Positions 25,583-33,699 of a DNA stretch of 64,000 nt are shown here, piece after piece. The first letter of the stretch is position 1. The number at the start of each line of letters is the position of its first letter. The position numbers and the translations under genes were made by a program. The notes below the pieces were generated by a model. The model saw only the letters and a list, made by a program, of their open reading frames with translations, made no database searches and was not told the DNA's origin. This DNA is from CBDUZS01 sp965371785. Lineage in GTDB: Bacteria > Fermentibacterota > Fermentibacteria > Fermentibacterales > JCC-6. The stretch covers positions 5,107 through 69,106 of the forward strand of contig CBDUZS010000005.1 of assembly GCA_965371785.1 (NCBI GenBank), in the 5' to 3' direction.

Positions 25583-26251
25583 TTACCGCTCCTCGCTTTC
25601 AGAGGGCTTTTCGTCAGTTTCTTCGGTTGATTCCTCATCCGCCAGGGCTTCTTCACCCTCGAGAAGTTCTTCTTCCTCTTCGGGTGTCTCGACCACAAGA
25701 ACCGTGGGAGCAACGACCGTAGCGACGACAAGCTCATCCTGCAAGCTGGTAGTGATTCCGTCGGGGAAAACGATATCCGAGATATGAAGTGAGTCTCCGA
25801 TACTCAGAGAACCGACGTCCACGTTGATCGCCTGCGGGATGTCCTTGGCTTTTACAGTGATCAATAACTCGTGCAGTATGTGCTCGAGTACTCCTCCCTC
25901 GACAACGCCCACCGGCGTGTTCTCGGTATGAACATGGACCATGACGCTTACAATCTGATCTGCGGAAACCCTCAGGAAATCGATGTGAAGCGGCTTATCC
26001 GAAATAGGGTCCCATTGAATATCCTTCACAATGACGGCAGTTTTCTTGCCATCGTCATAGACCAGATCAAAAAGACCGGATGCAATCGAGTAACCGAACT
26101 TTGTCATGTACTCATACTCATCGAGTTCGATTTGCAGGTAATCAGCGCTTTTCCCGTAGACAACTCCCGGGACCTTCCCCGTTCGGCGCAGTCTCCGGGC
26201 TTTTCTCGAACCTGAAGTTGATCGGTGTTTTACATTTAGTTCTACTGACAT
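25583..26251 (-). CDS. rplY: 50S ribosomal protein L25/TL5/Ctc
   Basis: 222 residues. The N-terminal L25 domain (about 1-95; RKARRLRRTGKVPGVVYGK) binds 5S rRNA; the C-terminal TL5-type beta domain (about 96-185; ENTPVGVVEGGVLE, KAKDIPQAINVDVG) is followed by a very acidic tail (about 190-222). This is the long Ctc form, not the short E. coli form. Upstream, 22 bases away, lies the tRNA-Gln gene; downstream is pth. Confidence 0.97.
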   Translation of the reverse strand: MSVELNVKHRSTSGSRKARRLRRTGKVPGVVYGKSADYLQIELDEYEYMTKFGYSIASGLFDLVYDDGKKTAVIVKDIQWDPISDKPLHIDFLRVSADQIVSVMVHVHTENTPVGVVEGGVLEHILHELLITVKAKDIPQAINVDVGSLSIGDSLHISDIVFPDGITTSLQDELVVATVVAPTVLVVETPEEEEELLEGEEALADEESTEETDEKPSESEER

Positions 26252-26273
26252 TTACTACGTCCTTTCCTGGTTC

Positions 26274-26349
26274 TGGCTGGGGCGGGAGGATTCGAACCTC
26301 CAAATGCAGGAACCAAAATCCTGTGTCTTACCAGTTTGACTACGCCCCA
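26274..26349 (-). tRNA. tRNA-Gln (anticodon TTG)
   Basis: 76 bases with an encoded CCA (26274-26276 on the minus strand). Acceptor stem TGGGGCG/CGCCCCA with the U1-A72 pair typical of tRNA-Gln, discriminator G73, anticodon stem CAGGA/TCCTG with loop TTTTGGT (anticodon TTG), and T-arm GGAGG-TTCGAAT-CCTCC. Bases 8-10 (TAG) also form the stop codon of ispE, so the two genes overlap by 10 bases. Confidence 0.97.
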
Positions 26350-27215
26350 TCACAGGATGTCGATCTGCTCACGAAAGATCTGACCCCGATTGGCGGATTC
26401 GCCGAGAACTCGCAGGCTTCCCTCTCCGAACGGAAGAGTACGTACAAGGCCGGTCCGGAGCCGGAAAGCCCCCAGCTATCGAAAGAATCGTCTAGCTGAC
26501 CGGCAATGTCTGCGATATCCGGGTAGCTCTCGCAAAGCACTGGCAGGAAGTCATTCCACAAATCCAGCGGGAAAGGTTTACCCTCGTGCCAGGTTCTCAC
26601 CGAGCCTGAACAATGCTCTTTTCGGGTATCTTCTGTCAAGGAAAGTACGGTGTTGTCCCACTGGCTGTAAGCCCATGGTGTGGAAATAGAAATAGGCGGA
26701 TGTAGTATCACTGCCCAGAAAGGGGGGCAGGAGATGCGCTTTGTCCTCTCTCCCCTTCCCTCTACGAGCGCTGCTCCTCTCTCCAGAAAGAAAGGGACAT
26801 CACTTCCCAGTTTCACAGCGAGGGGCGGCAGCTCGATCTCAGGGAGTTCCAACAGACTGGCAAGACCTTTGAGAACTGCAGCTGCATCGCTGCTCCCGCC
26901 GCCCAGCCCGGCAGCTGAGGGGATGTTCTTCTCGAGGTCAATGCTGACATCCTGTTCTGCTGCGGCTGCTTCGATGAAAACCTGCGCAGCTCTCCAGGCC
27001 AGATTCCGGGAATCTGCTGGAATCGAATCACCGGAGACGCTGAGATCTATGCGTCCGGTTCCAGGACGTACGTGAATCCCGATCCTGTCGGACAGCGAGA
27101 TGGAGTGGAAAATGCTCGATATATCGTGGAAACCGTCGCTCCTCTTGCCCAGTATCCTGAGTCCCAGGTTGAGTTTCGCATTTGCTTCGACAGTGATGTG
27201 CCTGGCCCGCATCAT
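26340..27215 (-). CDS. ispE: 4-diphosphocytidyl-2-C-methyl-D-erythritol kinase
   Basis: 291 residues. GHMP kinase of the MEP (non-mevalonate) isoprenoid pathway. Motifs: AKLNLGLRILGKRSDGFH near the N-terminus, the ATP-binding loop PSAAGLGGGSSDAAAVL (about 100-116), and the C-terminal LSGSGPALYVLF. Two Met codons start the frame; either 27215 or 27212 is possible. The start overlaps the prenyltransferase stop by four bases, and the stop lies inside the tRNA-Gln gene. In many bacteria ispE-tRNA-Gln is followed by prs and rplY; here prs is missing from that position. Confidence 0.96.
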   Translation of the reverse strand: MMRARHITVEANAKLNLGLRILGKRSDGFHDISSIFHSISLSDRIGIHVRPGTGRIDLSVSGDSIPADSRNLAWRAAQVFIEAAAAEQDVSIDLEKNIPSAAGLGGGSSDAAAVLKGLASLLELPEIELPPLAVKLGSDVPFFLERGAALVEGRGERTKRISCPPFWAVILHPPISISTPWAYSQWDNTVLSLTEDTRKEHCSGSVRTWHEGKPFPLDLWNDFLPVLCESYPDIADIAGQLDDSFDSWGLSGSGPALYVLFRSEREACEFSANPPIGVRSFVSRSTSCDGA

Positions 27216-28153
27216 CCTGTTCCCGGGAAGAACCTGAGCACGAATGCAACGCAGACAAGCCAGAGAATAACGTTGAGGAGCAGCGGGCGATCCTTCAAGA
27301 GCATCCTGTCCGGACTGCCTCCCTGGCCCTTCTGATGGATCAGATAGAGGTATCTGAAAATGCCGTAAGCAACGAATGGTATGGTTATCCAGAGCCTGTC
27401 GGAAACCTGGCTCAGCGTTCTCTCGCTGACGGTGTAGATCGAATAGGCCATAAGGCTCACGGCGGTAGCGATTCCGATCATCTCGTCCAGGAGATGTGGA
27501 GAATACTCATCAAGAGATCTTCTGTGTCCGCTGGCATCCTCTCCCAGAGAGACGACTTCGGATCGTCTCTTCGAGAATGCAAGAAATACTGCAAGGAAGA
27601 ACGTGCAGACGATCAGCCATGGTGAAATGGTAACGCTGTACCCGGCATCCGATGCCACCGCTACGCCGGCGAGGGCTCTCAGAACAAAGCCCATTGCAAT
27701 GAGCAGACAATCCAGGATGACTACATGTTTTAGCCTTAGGGTGTATGCGATCTGCATTACGAAGTAGGCTGCGGCGACTACGGCGAAGTTCCTGCTCAGG
27801 AGTGCTGCAGTGCTCAGGACAACAACGACCAGGATACTCGCCGCAAGACCAGCCGTTCTGATGCCCAGCCGTCCCGAGGCAATCGGTCTGTTTCTCTTCT
27901 CGGGATGAAGCCTGTCCCTGTTTCGGTCTACTATATCGTTGAACAGATAGACGGATCCTGCAAGCAGGCAGAATCCCAGTGTCGCAGCAGCGGTCACGGC
28001 AAATGCATGCCAGGTCCAGATGCGGCCGAAGAGGAAAGCGGCAAAGACGAAGAGGTTCTTGGTCCAGGATCTGATTCTGAGTTCAGCAATAATAAGTGCA
28101 AGTGCTTTCATGCAGTCTATAATAGTCTTCTGCATCTTCAGGGAAAAGCTCAC
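27212..28153 (-). CDS. UbiA-family prenyltransferase, decaprenyl-phosphate phosphoribosyltransferase-like
   Basis: 313 residues from a GTG; Met7 or Met15 (28135, 28111) are alternative starts with no better ribosome site. Eight or nine hydrophobic helices. The first Asp-rich motif NDIVDRNRDRLHPEKRNRPI has the HPxKxxRP extension typical of decaprenyl-phosphate phosphoribosyltransferases rather than of UbiA or MenA. These enzymes make prenyl-phosphoryl-ribose, a pentose donor for cell-envelope glycans. The second motif region (FSKRRSEVVSLGEDASGHRRSLDEYS) also fits. Coupled to ispE, which supplies isoprenoid precursors. Lipid chain length is unknown. Confidence 0.85.
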   Translation of the reverse strand: MSFSLKMQKTIIDCMKALALIIAELRIRSWTKNLFVFAAFLFGRIWTWHAFAVTAAATLGFCLLAGSVYLFNDIVDRNRDRLHPEKRNRPIASGRLGIRTAGLAASILVVVVLSTAALLSRNFAVVAAAYFVMQIAYTLRLKHVVILDCLLIAMGFVLRALAGVAVASDAGYSVTISPWLIVCTFFLAVFLAFSKRRSEVVSLGEDASGHRRSLDEYSPHLLDEMIGIATAVSLMAYSIYTVSERTLSQVSDRLWITIPFVAYGIFRYLYLIHQKGQGGSPDRMLLKDRPLLLNVILWLVCVAFVLRFFPGTG

Positions 28154-28219
28154 ACCTCGTAGCTTTCTCCATTGTCATTCAACTATATTATCCCTTCCGG
28201 TGCAAAGGGGTACAAATCG

Positions 28220-30283
28220 ATGAGACTCTGTTCGGCCGTTCTGCTAGGAATCGCTGTATCTATTTGTGCAGCAACCGAGTATGACGTAGAACGCCTTGAC
28301 TATTCAAACCATGGCAGCGTTAATTCGAACCTGGATGATCCTCTCCGCCTGAGGGTAACCGACCCCCTCACGGGTTCTGCCGTAGAGGGTGTCATGGTTA
28401 CATTCAAGATGCTCGACAACAACGGCAGCCTCCTGCCCCTTCCCGGCTTCATCTACGCGCCTCTGAGTGAATCAGATGAACCAGGTCATATAACCGAACT
28501 CGCTGTTTATACGAATGCAGATGGTATCGCCGGGGTTGACCTGGAACTCGGTTCAAGAATGGGAGAGATCAATGTAGATGCGGTTGTGCTGCTTCCCGAC
28601 GGGCACATCGTCGAAGTGGAGTATGCGGTAGTCGCTATCGATCTCAAGAACATTATCTTCCAGATTGTAGGCGGACTGGCTGTTTTCCTCTTCGGTATGC
28701 GGTTGATGTCACAGGGGCTTCAGAACGTTGCGGGAAACAGGATGCGGAGCATCCTCGAGAAGCTGACCAGTAACCGCTTCATGGGAGTGATAGCCGGCGC
28801 GCTCGTAACCGCAGCAATACAGAGTTCCAGCGCAACGACGGTTATAACGGTGAGCTTTGTCAACAGTGCTCTTATGACCCTGCAGCAGGCAGTAGGGGTC
28901 GTTCTGGGTGCGAACATCGGAACCACCATCACCGGCCAGTTGATCGCCTTTAAAATAACGAGTTATGCCTATCCAATGATAGCCGTTGGTTTCATCCTGG
29001 TAGCCTTCTCGAAGAGACGGAAGCGTCAGCTCTGGGGGCAGGTGATAATCGGTCTGGGATTGCTCTTTCTGGGAATGAATGCCATGTCCGGAATCCTCCA
29101 GCCTCTGAGGACTTCGGCGCCGGTTCGGGATTTCTTCATGACTTTCAGTGATTCACCCATACTCGCGATACTCGCTGGAACGATTGTAACGGTCCTGGTT
29201 CAGAGTTCCAGCGCAACCGTCGGCCTGACAATGACACTTGCCGGCGCTGGTCTTATCTCGCTGCAGGGAGCCGTCTACATCGTCCTGGGTGACAACATCG
29301 GAACGACGATAACAGCCCAGCTGGCCGCCATTGGCAGCAACAGGGCTGCAAGACGTACTGCGATGGCGCATACACTCTTCAACGTTATAGGTGCATTTTA
29401 CTTTGCTCTTCTATTGTATAACCAGAACGGATTTTTCCTTCGGCTGGTGAGAAGCCTTACGGGCGACCCCATGAGACAGGTGGCAAACGCACATTCGATA
29501 TTCAATATCTTCAACTGTCTCGTGTTCATTCCACTGGTTCCCCTCCTCACGAAACTGTGTACTCTGCTGATTCCCGGAACCGATTCCGAAAGGGAGGATA
29601 GTGTAGCAATCCAGCTGGATGAGAGACTTCTCGAAAGCCCGGTTCTGGCAATCGATGCCATCGAGCGGGAGGTCGTGAAGATGGCCCGGTATGCCGGTAA
29701 GGCCGTCAAACTTGCATCCGCTTGCTTTCTCCAGGATACTCAGACCGGTGACCGGATCATGCTCATGGAGGACAACGTTGATCTGATGCAGAGGGATATC
29801 ACCATTTACGCTTCAAAACTTTTTCAGCAGAATCTGAGCAGTGAGCTGTCCCTGAAACTCCCGGTACTCCTTCATACCATAAACGACCTCGAGAGAGTAT
29901 CCGATCATGCAGTCAACATGGTCGAGGCCTCGGAGAGAATACAGAACAAGGTCCTTGAACCTGATGGTCCACTCTCACTTGCAGCTATACAGGCATCGGA
30001 GATAGTTGCGAAGATGATCGATGCCATCGTAATCTCTCTCGAGAAGTCGGACAGGCAGGCCGCCGAGAGAGCACTGATGCTCGAAGGAGAGCTCAACCAG
30101 CTCGAAGTTCAGGCAAGGAGCAGCTATGGGGAGTCACTCACCAGATTCGGTCTCTCCGATATGAACGGTCTGGCTCTGCTCGATTTCATCGATTACTGCG
30201 AGAGAATCGGCGATCACCTGACGAACGTTGCCCAGTCCCTGCTTGGAGGGGGCGTATGGCAGGGTCAGGATGATATCCACTAG
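28220..30283 (+). CDS. Na+/phosphate cotransporter (NptA/PhoU type) with N-terminal Ig-like domain
   Basis: 687 residues from ATG 28220; the longer frame to 28172 has no signal peptide. Signal peptide about 1-18, then an exported beta domain (about 20-140; RLRVTDPLTGSAVEGVMVTFK, ADGIAGVDLELGS) resembling bacterial Ig-like/Big_1 modules. The Na/Pi-cotransporter core follows, with the two QSSSAT repeats (about 215 and 340) and GANIGTT/GDNIGTT pairs. The C-terminal about 200 residues form a PhoU-like four-helix region (LERVSDHAVNM, YCERIGDHLTNV). It should import phosphate using Na+. The Ig-like N-terminus is unusual. Divergent from the prenyltransferase gene with 66 bases between. Confidence 0.92.
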   Translation: MRLCSAVLLGIAVSICAATEYDVERLDYSNHGSVNSNLDDPLRLRVTDPLTGSAVEGVMVTFKMLDNNGSLLPLPGFIYAPLSESDEPGHITELAVYTNADGIAGVDLELGSRMGEINVDAVVLLPDGHIVEVEYAVVAIDLKNIIFQIVGGLAVFLFGMRLMSQGLQNVAGNRMRSILEKLTSNRFMGVIAGALVTAAIQSSSATTVITVSFVNSALMTLQQAVGVVLGANIGTTITGQLIAFKITSYAYPMIAVGFILVAFSKRRKRQLWGQVIIGLGLLFLGMNAMSGILQPLRTSAPVRDFFMTFSDSPILAILAGTIVTVLVQSSSATVGLTMTLAGAGLISLQGAVYIVLGDNIGTTITAQLAAIGSNRAARRTAMAHTLFNVIGAFYFALLLYNQNGFFLRLVRSLTGDPMRQVANAHSIFNIFNCLVFIPLVPLLTKLCTLLIPGTDSEREDSVAIQLDERLLESPVLAIDAIEREVVKMARYAGKAVKLASACFLQDTQTGDRIMLMEDNVDLMQRDITIYASKLFQQNLSSELSLKLPVLLHTINDLERVSDHAVNMVEASERIQNKVLEPDGPLSLAAIQASEIVAKMIDAIVISLEKSDRQAAERALMLEGELNQLEVQARSSYGESLTRFGLSDMNGLALLDFIDYCERIGDHLTNVAQSLLGGGVWQGQDDIH

Positions 30284-30327
30284 AGTTTTCCGCTCCCTGC
30301 CCTGATCCAACTCCTTTGGAGAGAGAA

Positions 30328-30570
30328 ATGCATGAGTCAGAGATATTAGTTTCCCTGGACAGAATTGAAGAGGGTATCGCAGTCATTCTCACGAGGGAAT
30401 CCTACCGCTGGCTCCTTCCAGTCGAACAGCTTCCCGAAGGAACCACGGAAGGGGATGTCCTGAGAGTACGCTTCAATATAGATCCGGAGGAGACCGCAGC
30501 TACAGCTTCACGCATCGGTGATCTTCAGCATCGCCTGCTGGACAGAACCGGAGAACAAGATGGAGACTGA
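30328..30570 (+). CDS. DUF3006-family small protein
   Basis: 80 residues from ATG 30328 (GGAGAGAG upstream); the TTG four codons earlier sits on the ribosome site. The sequence SLDRIEEGIAVIL...WLLPVEQLPEGTTEGDVLRV matches the DUF3006 pattern (small beta protein starting with a D-R-I/F-E-G-x-A-V-L motif). Function unknown. Overlaps rsmI by 11 bases, so they are co-translated. Confidence 0.75.
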   Translation: MHESEILVSLDRIEEGIAVILTRESYRWLLPVEQLPEGTTEGDVLRVRFNIDPEETAATASRIGDLQHRLLDRTGEQDGD

Positions 30571-31243
30571 CCCGGGCATCCTGGTGCTCGTTGCTACCCC
30601 CATAGGAAACCTGGGAGATCTTTCCCCCAGAGCCTCGCGTATCCTGCAGGATGCCGATGCCGTTCTGGCTGAAGACACCAGGCGAACCCGGAAGCTGCTC
30701 GATAATCCCAGGAAACTTTTGAGCTACAACGACCACAATGCTGCTGGCCGACTTCCCGAAATGGGCAAACTCCTGATGCAGGGGAAAACGGTGGCAGTTG
30801 TATCCGATGCCGGGACACCGGGAATATCCGACCCGGCTTATCGCGCAGTTCGAAAAGCACTTGAAGTAGGTGCAATCGTCACTGTGATACCTGGTCCAAC
30901 TGCTGTGATTGCAGCTCTGGTAGGCTCCGGCCTTCCGGTTGACAGGTTCTGTTTCGAAGGCTTTCTGCCAAGGAAGAAGGGAGCGCGGCGGAAGAGGCTG
31001 GAAGAGGCAGGGCGTTATCCTGGAACGCTGATCTTTTTCATAGGGCCGCATCACCTTTCCCGTTACCTGTTTGAAATGTACGAAGTGCTCGGTGACAGAC
31101 CTGCATGTGTTGCCAGAGAACTTACGAAGCTTCATGAGGAGTACGTCAGGGGAGCCCTCGGGGAGCTCGCAACGATATATTCCGAGTGTTCCGTCCGTGG
31201 AGAGATAACGCTTCTCGTCGGAGGAACACGTACGGTTGATTGA
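30560..31243 (+). CDS. rsmI: 16S rRNA (cytidine-1402-2'-O)-methyltransferase
   Basis: 227 residues from ATG 30560 (GGAG upstream). Tetrapyrrole-methylase fold with VATPIGNLGDLSPRA at the N-terminus, AEDTRRTRKLL, VSDAGTPGISDPAY and PGPTAVIAALVGSGLP, all diagnostic of RsmI. It 2'-O-methylates C1402 in the decoding centre. Shorter than E. coli RsmI (286) because the C-terminal small domain is missing, as in some other phyla. Followed 52 bases later by the phosphatidyltransferase. Confidence 0.95.
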   Translation: METDPGILVLVATPIGNLGDLSPRASRILQDADAVLAEDTRRTRKLLDNPRKLLSYNDHNAAGRLPEMGKLLMQGKTVAVVSDAGTPGISDPAYRAVRKALEVGAIVTVIPGPTAVIAALVGSGLPVDRFCFEGFLPRKKGARRKRLEEAGRYPGTLIFFIGPHHLSRYLFEMYEVLGDRPACVARELTKLHEEYVRGALGELATIYSECSVRGEITLLVGGTRTVD

Positions 31244-31295
31244 CTTATATGCGATGGATTCCTATTTTTCATAGCCATTTGCAGTTGGAGGTTAC

Positions 31296-31913
31296 TTGGG
31301 TCTCGACAGTATCAGGAAGGCTGGCAGACAGCTCCTTGAACCGCTGGTGAAGTTGCTGGCCAGACTGGGTGTGAGTCCAGCTGCGGTAACCGTTTCAGGG
31401 CTTGTTATGGCCGGTATTGCTGCAGGATTCATCTGGAATGGGCTTTACTGGCAGGGAGCCCTGCTTCTCTATCTGGGAAGTATCCTGGATGCGGTGGATG
31501 GCGGTCTGGCAAGAGAACTGGGCCGTGAATCCAGAGCGGGAGCAGTCCTGGATTCGACGCTGGACCGAATAGGTGAGCTGTTCGTGCTGGCTGCGATTCT
31601 TACGGGAACTGCCGGCACGGAGCACAAAGTTCTTCTGTATCTCGTTCCCGCTGCCCTGGGTGGCTCGTTCATGGTCAGCTATGTACGGGCGAGGGCGGAA
31701 GGTGTTGGAATCGATTGCTCGGTTGGCGTGTTTACGCGAACCGAGAGGCTTGTCCTCATTATTACGGGTCTCGTGCTGGCGGGAGTACTCGCCGCAGGAA
31801 GTTCTGTTCTGGTCTGGATGCTGGCAGTGGTGTCCGGAGGAACCTGGCTGACGTTTGCTCAGAGACTCTGGGTTGTTACAAGAAATGGACGCAACTCGCG
31901 TCCGGAGTCGTAG
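31296..31913 (+). CDS. CDP-alcohol phosphatidyltransferase, probably phosphatidylinositol-phosphate synthase
   Basis: 205 residues from TTG 31296, with GGAGG five bases upstream. The family signature D-x2-D-G-x2-A-R-x8-G-x3-D-x3-D is complete (D65, D68, G82, D86, D90). Five or six helices. The downstream neighbour, 22 bases away, is inositol-3-phosphate synthase, so inositol phosphate is the likely acceptor and the product a phosphatidylinositol phosphate, as in actinobacteria and archaea. PgsA or PssA activity cannot be excluded by motif alone. No separate inositol monophosphatase is nearby. Confidence 0.85.
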   Translation: MGLDSIRKAGRQLLEPLVKLLARLGVSPAAVTVSGLVMAGIAAGFIWNGLYWQGALLLYLGSILDAVDGGLARELGRESRAGAVLDSTLDRIGELFVLAAILTGTAGTEHKVLLYLVPAALGGSFMVSYVRARAEGVGIDCSVGVFTRTERLVLIITGLVLAGVLAAGSSVLVWMLAVVSGGTWLTFAQRLWVVTRNGRNSRPES

Positions 31914-31935
31914 ATCCCCTCAGGGGAGGATATGA

Positions 31936-33042
31936 ATGTCTAAGAAGATCAGAGTAGCTATTATCGGAGTTGGCAATTGCGCCAGCAGCCTCGTGCAGGG
32001 TGTCGAGTACTACAGGAAAGCGTCTTCAACAGATAGAGTACCAGGACTCATGCACGTGAATCTCGGTGGTTACCACGTTAAAGATGTCGAATTCTCATCT
32101 TCATTCGACATCAACATTACGAAAGTCGGGAAGGATCTCAGCGAAGCTATCTTCGCCGATCCGAACTGCACGATCAAACTCTGTGATGTTCCAAATCTTT
32201 CCGTGCCGGTTCACAGAGGCATGACGCACGACGGCATAGGTAAATACCTCAAACCGATCATCAAGAAGGCTCCCGGATCTACTGCGGACATAGTAGGGAT
32301 CCTGAAGGAAACGAAGACCGATGTAGTCGTGAATTATCTCCCGGTCGGCTCGGAAGAGGCAACCAAATGGTACGTCGAGCAGATTCTCGAGGCTGGATGC
32401 GCGTTTGTCAATGCAATCCCGGTCTTCATCGCCTCCGAACATTACTGGCAGAAACGCTTCCGCGACAAGGGACTGCCGGTTCTCGGCGATGACATCAAGA
32501 GCCAGGTCGGCGCAACAATTCTCCACAGGGTCATGACACGGCTCTTCGAGGACAGAGGAGTGAAACTCGATAGAACCTACCAGCTCAACGTCGGCGGCAA
32601 CACGGATTTCCTTAACATGCTCGAGCGTGAGCGTCTTGAATCCAAGAAGATATCCAAGACGAATGCCGTCACTTCCCAGATCCCCGGCGGTATAGAACCG
32701 AGGAATGTACACATTGGCCCCAGTGATTACATCGAATGGCTGGATGATCGCAAGTGGTGCTACATACGCATGGAGGGAACCAGCTTCGGAGATGTTCCTC
32801 TGAACATCGAAGCAAAGCTCGAAGTCTGGGACAGCCCCAACTCCGCCGGTGTGATAATCGATGCGGTAAGGTGCGCGAAACTTGCATTGGACAACGGTCT
32901 TTCCGGCGCGATCGAAGCGCCTTCCTCCTATTTCTTCAAGTCTCCTCCGGTCCAGCATTACGACGATCAGTGTCGAATCATGACCGAGGAGTACATCGGC
33001 AAGTATGCAAAGACCGGAACCAGGAACTCAGAGAAGAAGTAA
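31936..33042 (+). CDS. ino1: Inositol-3-phosphate synthase
   Basis: 368 residues, the length of the short bacterial/archaeal form. It converts glucose-6-phosphate to 1L-myo-inositol-1-phosphate using NAD. Motifs: the NAD-binding GVGNCASSLVQG (11-22), NYLPVGSEEA, GDDIKSQVGATILHR (catalytic Lys region) and NVGGNTDFLNM. AGGGGAGG lies six bases before the ATG. With the phosphatidyltransferase upstream it defines an inositol-phospholipid route. The 3' end overlaps the tmk start by 38 bases. Confidence 0.96.
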   Translation: MSKKIRVAIIGVGNCASSLVQGVEYYRKASSTDRVPGLMHVNLGGYHVKDVEFSSSFDINITKVGKDLSEAIFADPNCTIKLCDVPNLSVPVHRGMTHDGIGKYLKPIIKKAPGSTADIVGILKETKTDVVVNYLPVGSEEATKWYVEQILEAGCAFVNAIPVFIASEHYWQKRFRDKGLPVLGDDIKSQVGATILHRVMTRLFEDRGVKLDRTYQLNVGGNTDFLNMLERERLESKKISKTNAVTSQIPGGIEPRNVHIGPSDYIEWLDDRKWCYIRMEGTSFGDVPLNIEAKLEVWDSPNSAGVIIDAVRCAKLALDNGLSGAIEAPSSYFFKSPPVQHYDDQCRIMTEEYIGKYAKTGTRNSEKK

Positions 33043-33694
33043 CGGAAACGGCATATCCGGTTTCTTTATTACCCTCGAGGGAGTCGAAGGAGCCGGCAAG
33101 TCGACCCGTTGCCACAATCTTGTTCTGACACTGAGAAACGAAGGGTACGACGTCGTCCATACTCGCGAACCCGGCGGTCCCCCGATTGCCGAGAGGATTC
33201 GTGAGCTCCTCCTCGATACCGAACACGTTGTCGCGCCTCTTGTTGAACTCATGCTCTACCTTGCTGCGAGAGCGGCAAACGTGCACTCCGTAATAATGCC
33301 GGCTCTCGAATCGGGCAAACTCGTAGTCTGTGAAAGGTTCTCCGATGCAACGGTCGCCTACCAGGTCTGGGGTCGCGGGTTGCCTGAAGCCGCAGTCAGA
33401 AAAGCCATCGACCTGGCAACTGACGGGCTGGTTCCGGATCTTACCGTGCTGCTTGATCTCGATCCCGAGGAAGGTTTTCGGCGGCTCGATCAACAGCAGA
33501 GAACTCTGGATAGAATCGAAACCGAGAAGCTGGATTTCCACCGGAGAGTCAGGCAGGGGTACCTGGAACTATCGAAGACTGAGCCGCGTTTCTACACAAT
33601 CGACGCATCATTGCCTGAGAATCAACAGGACCGGCTCTTGCTAGAGCATGTCATCCGCCTTTTAAAAGACAACGAAGGCGGGAAGGAAGGCTGA
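33005..33694 (+). CDS. tmk: Thymidylate kinase
   Basis: 229 residues from ATG 33005, inside the end of ino1. No ATG, GTG or TTG occurs between it and the P-loop, so either this start is real and the protein has a 20-residue extension, or a rare start is used. P-loop GVEGAGKST (26-34), TREPGG (Arg that contacts dTMP), the dNMP site CERFSDATVAYQ (the usual DR is ER) and the LID region RRLDQQQRTLDRIE. It phosphorylates dTMP to dTDP. Six bases before the protease gene. Confidence 0.95.
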   Translation: MQRPEPGTQRRSNGNGISGFFITLEGVEGAGKSTRCHNLVLTLRNEGYDVVHTREPGGPPIAERIRELLLDTEHVVAPLVELMLYLAARAANVHSVIMPALESGKLVVCERFSDATVAYQVWGRGLPEAAVRKAIDLATDGLVPDLTVLLDLDPEEGFRRLDQQQRTLDRIETEKLDFHRRVRQGYLELSKTEPRFYTIDASLPENQQDRLLLEHVIRLLKDNEGGKEG

Positions 33695-33699
33695 ACTAA

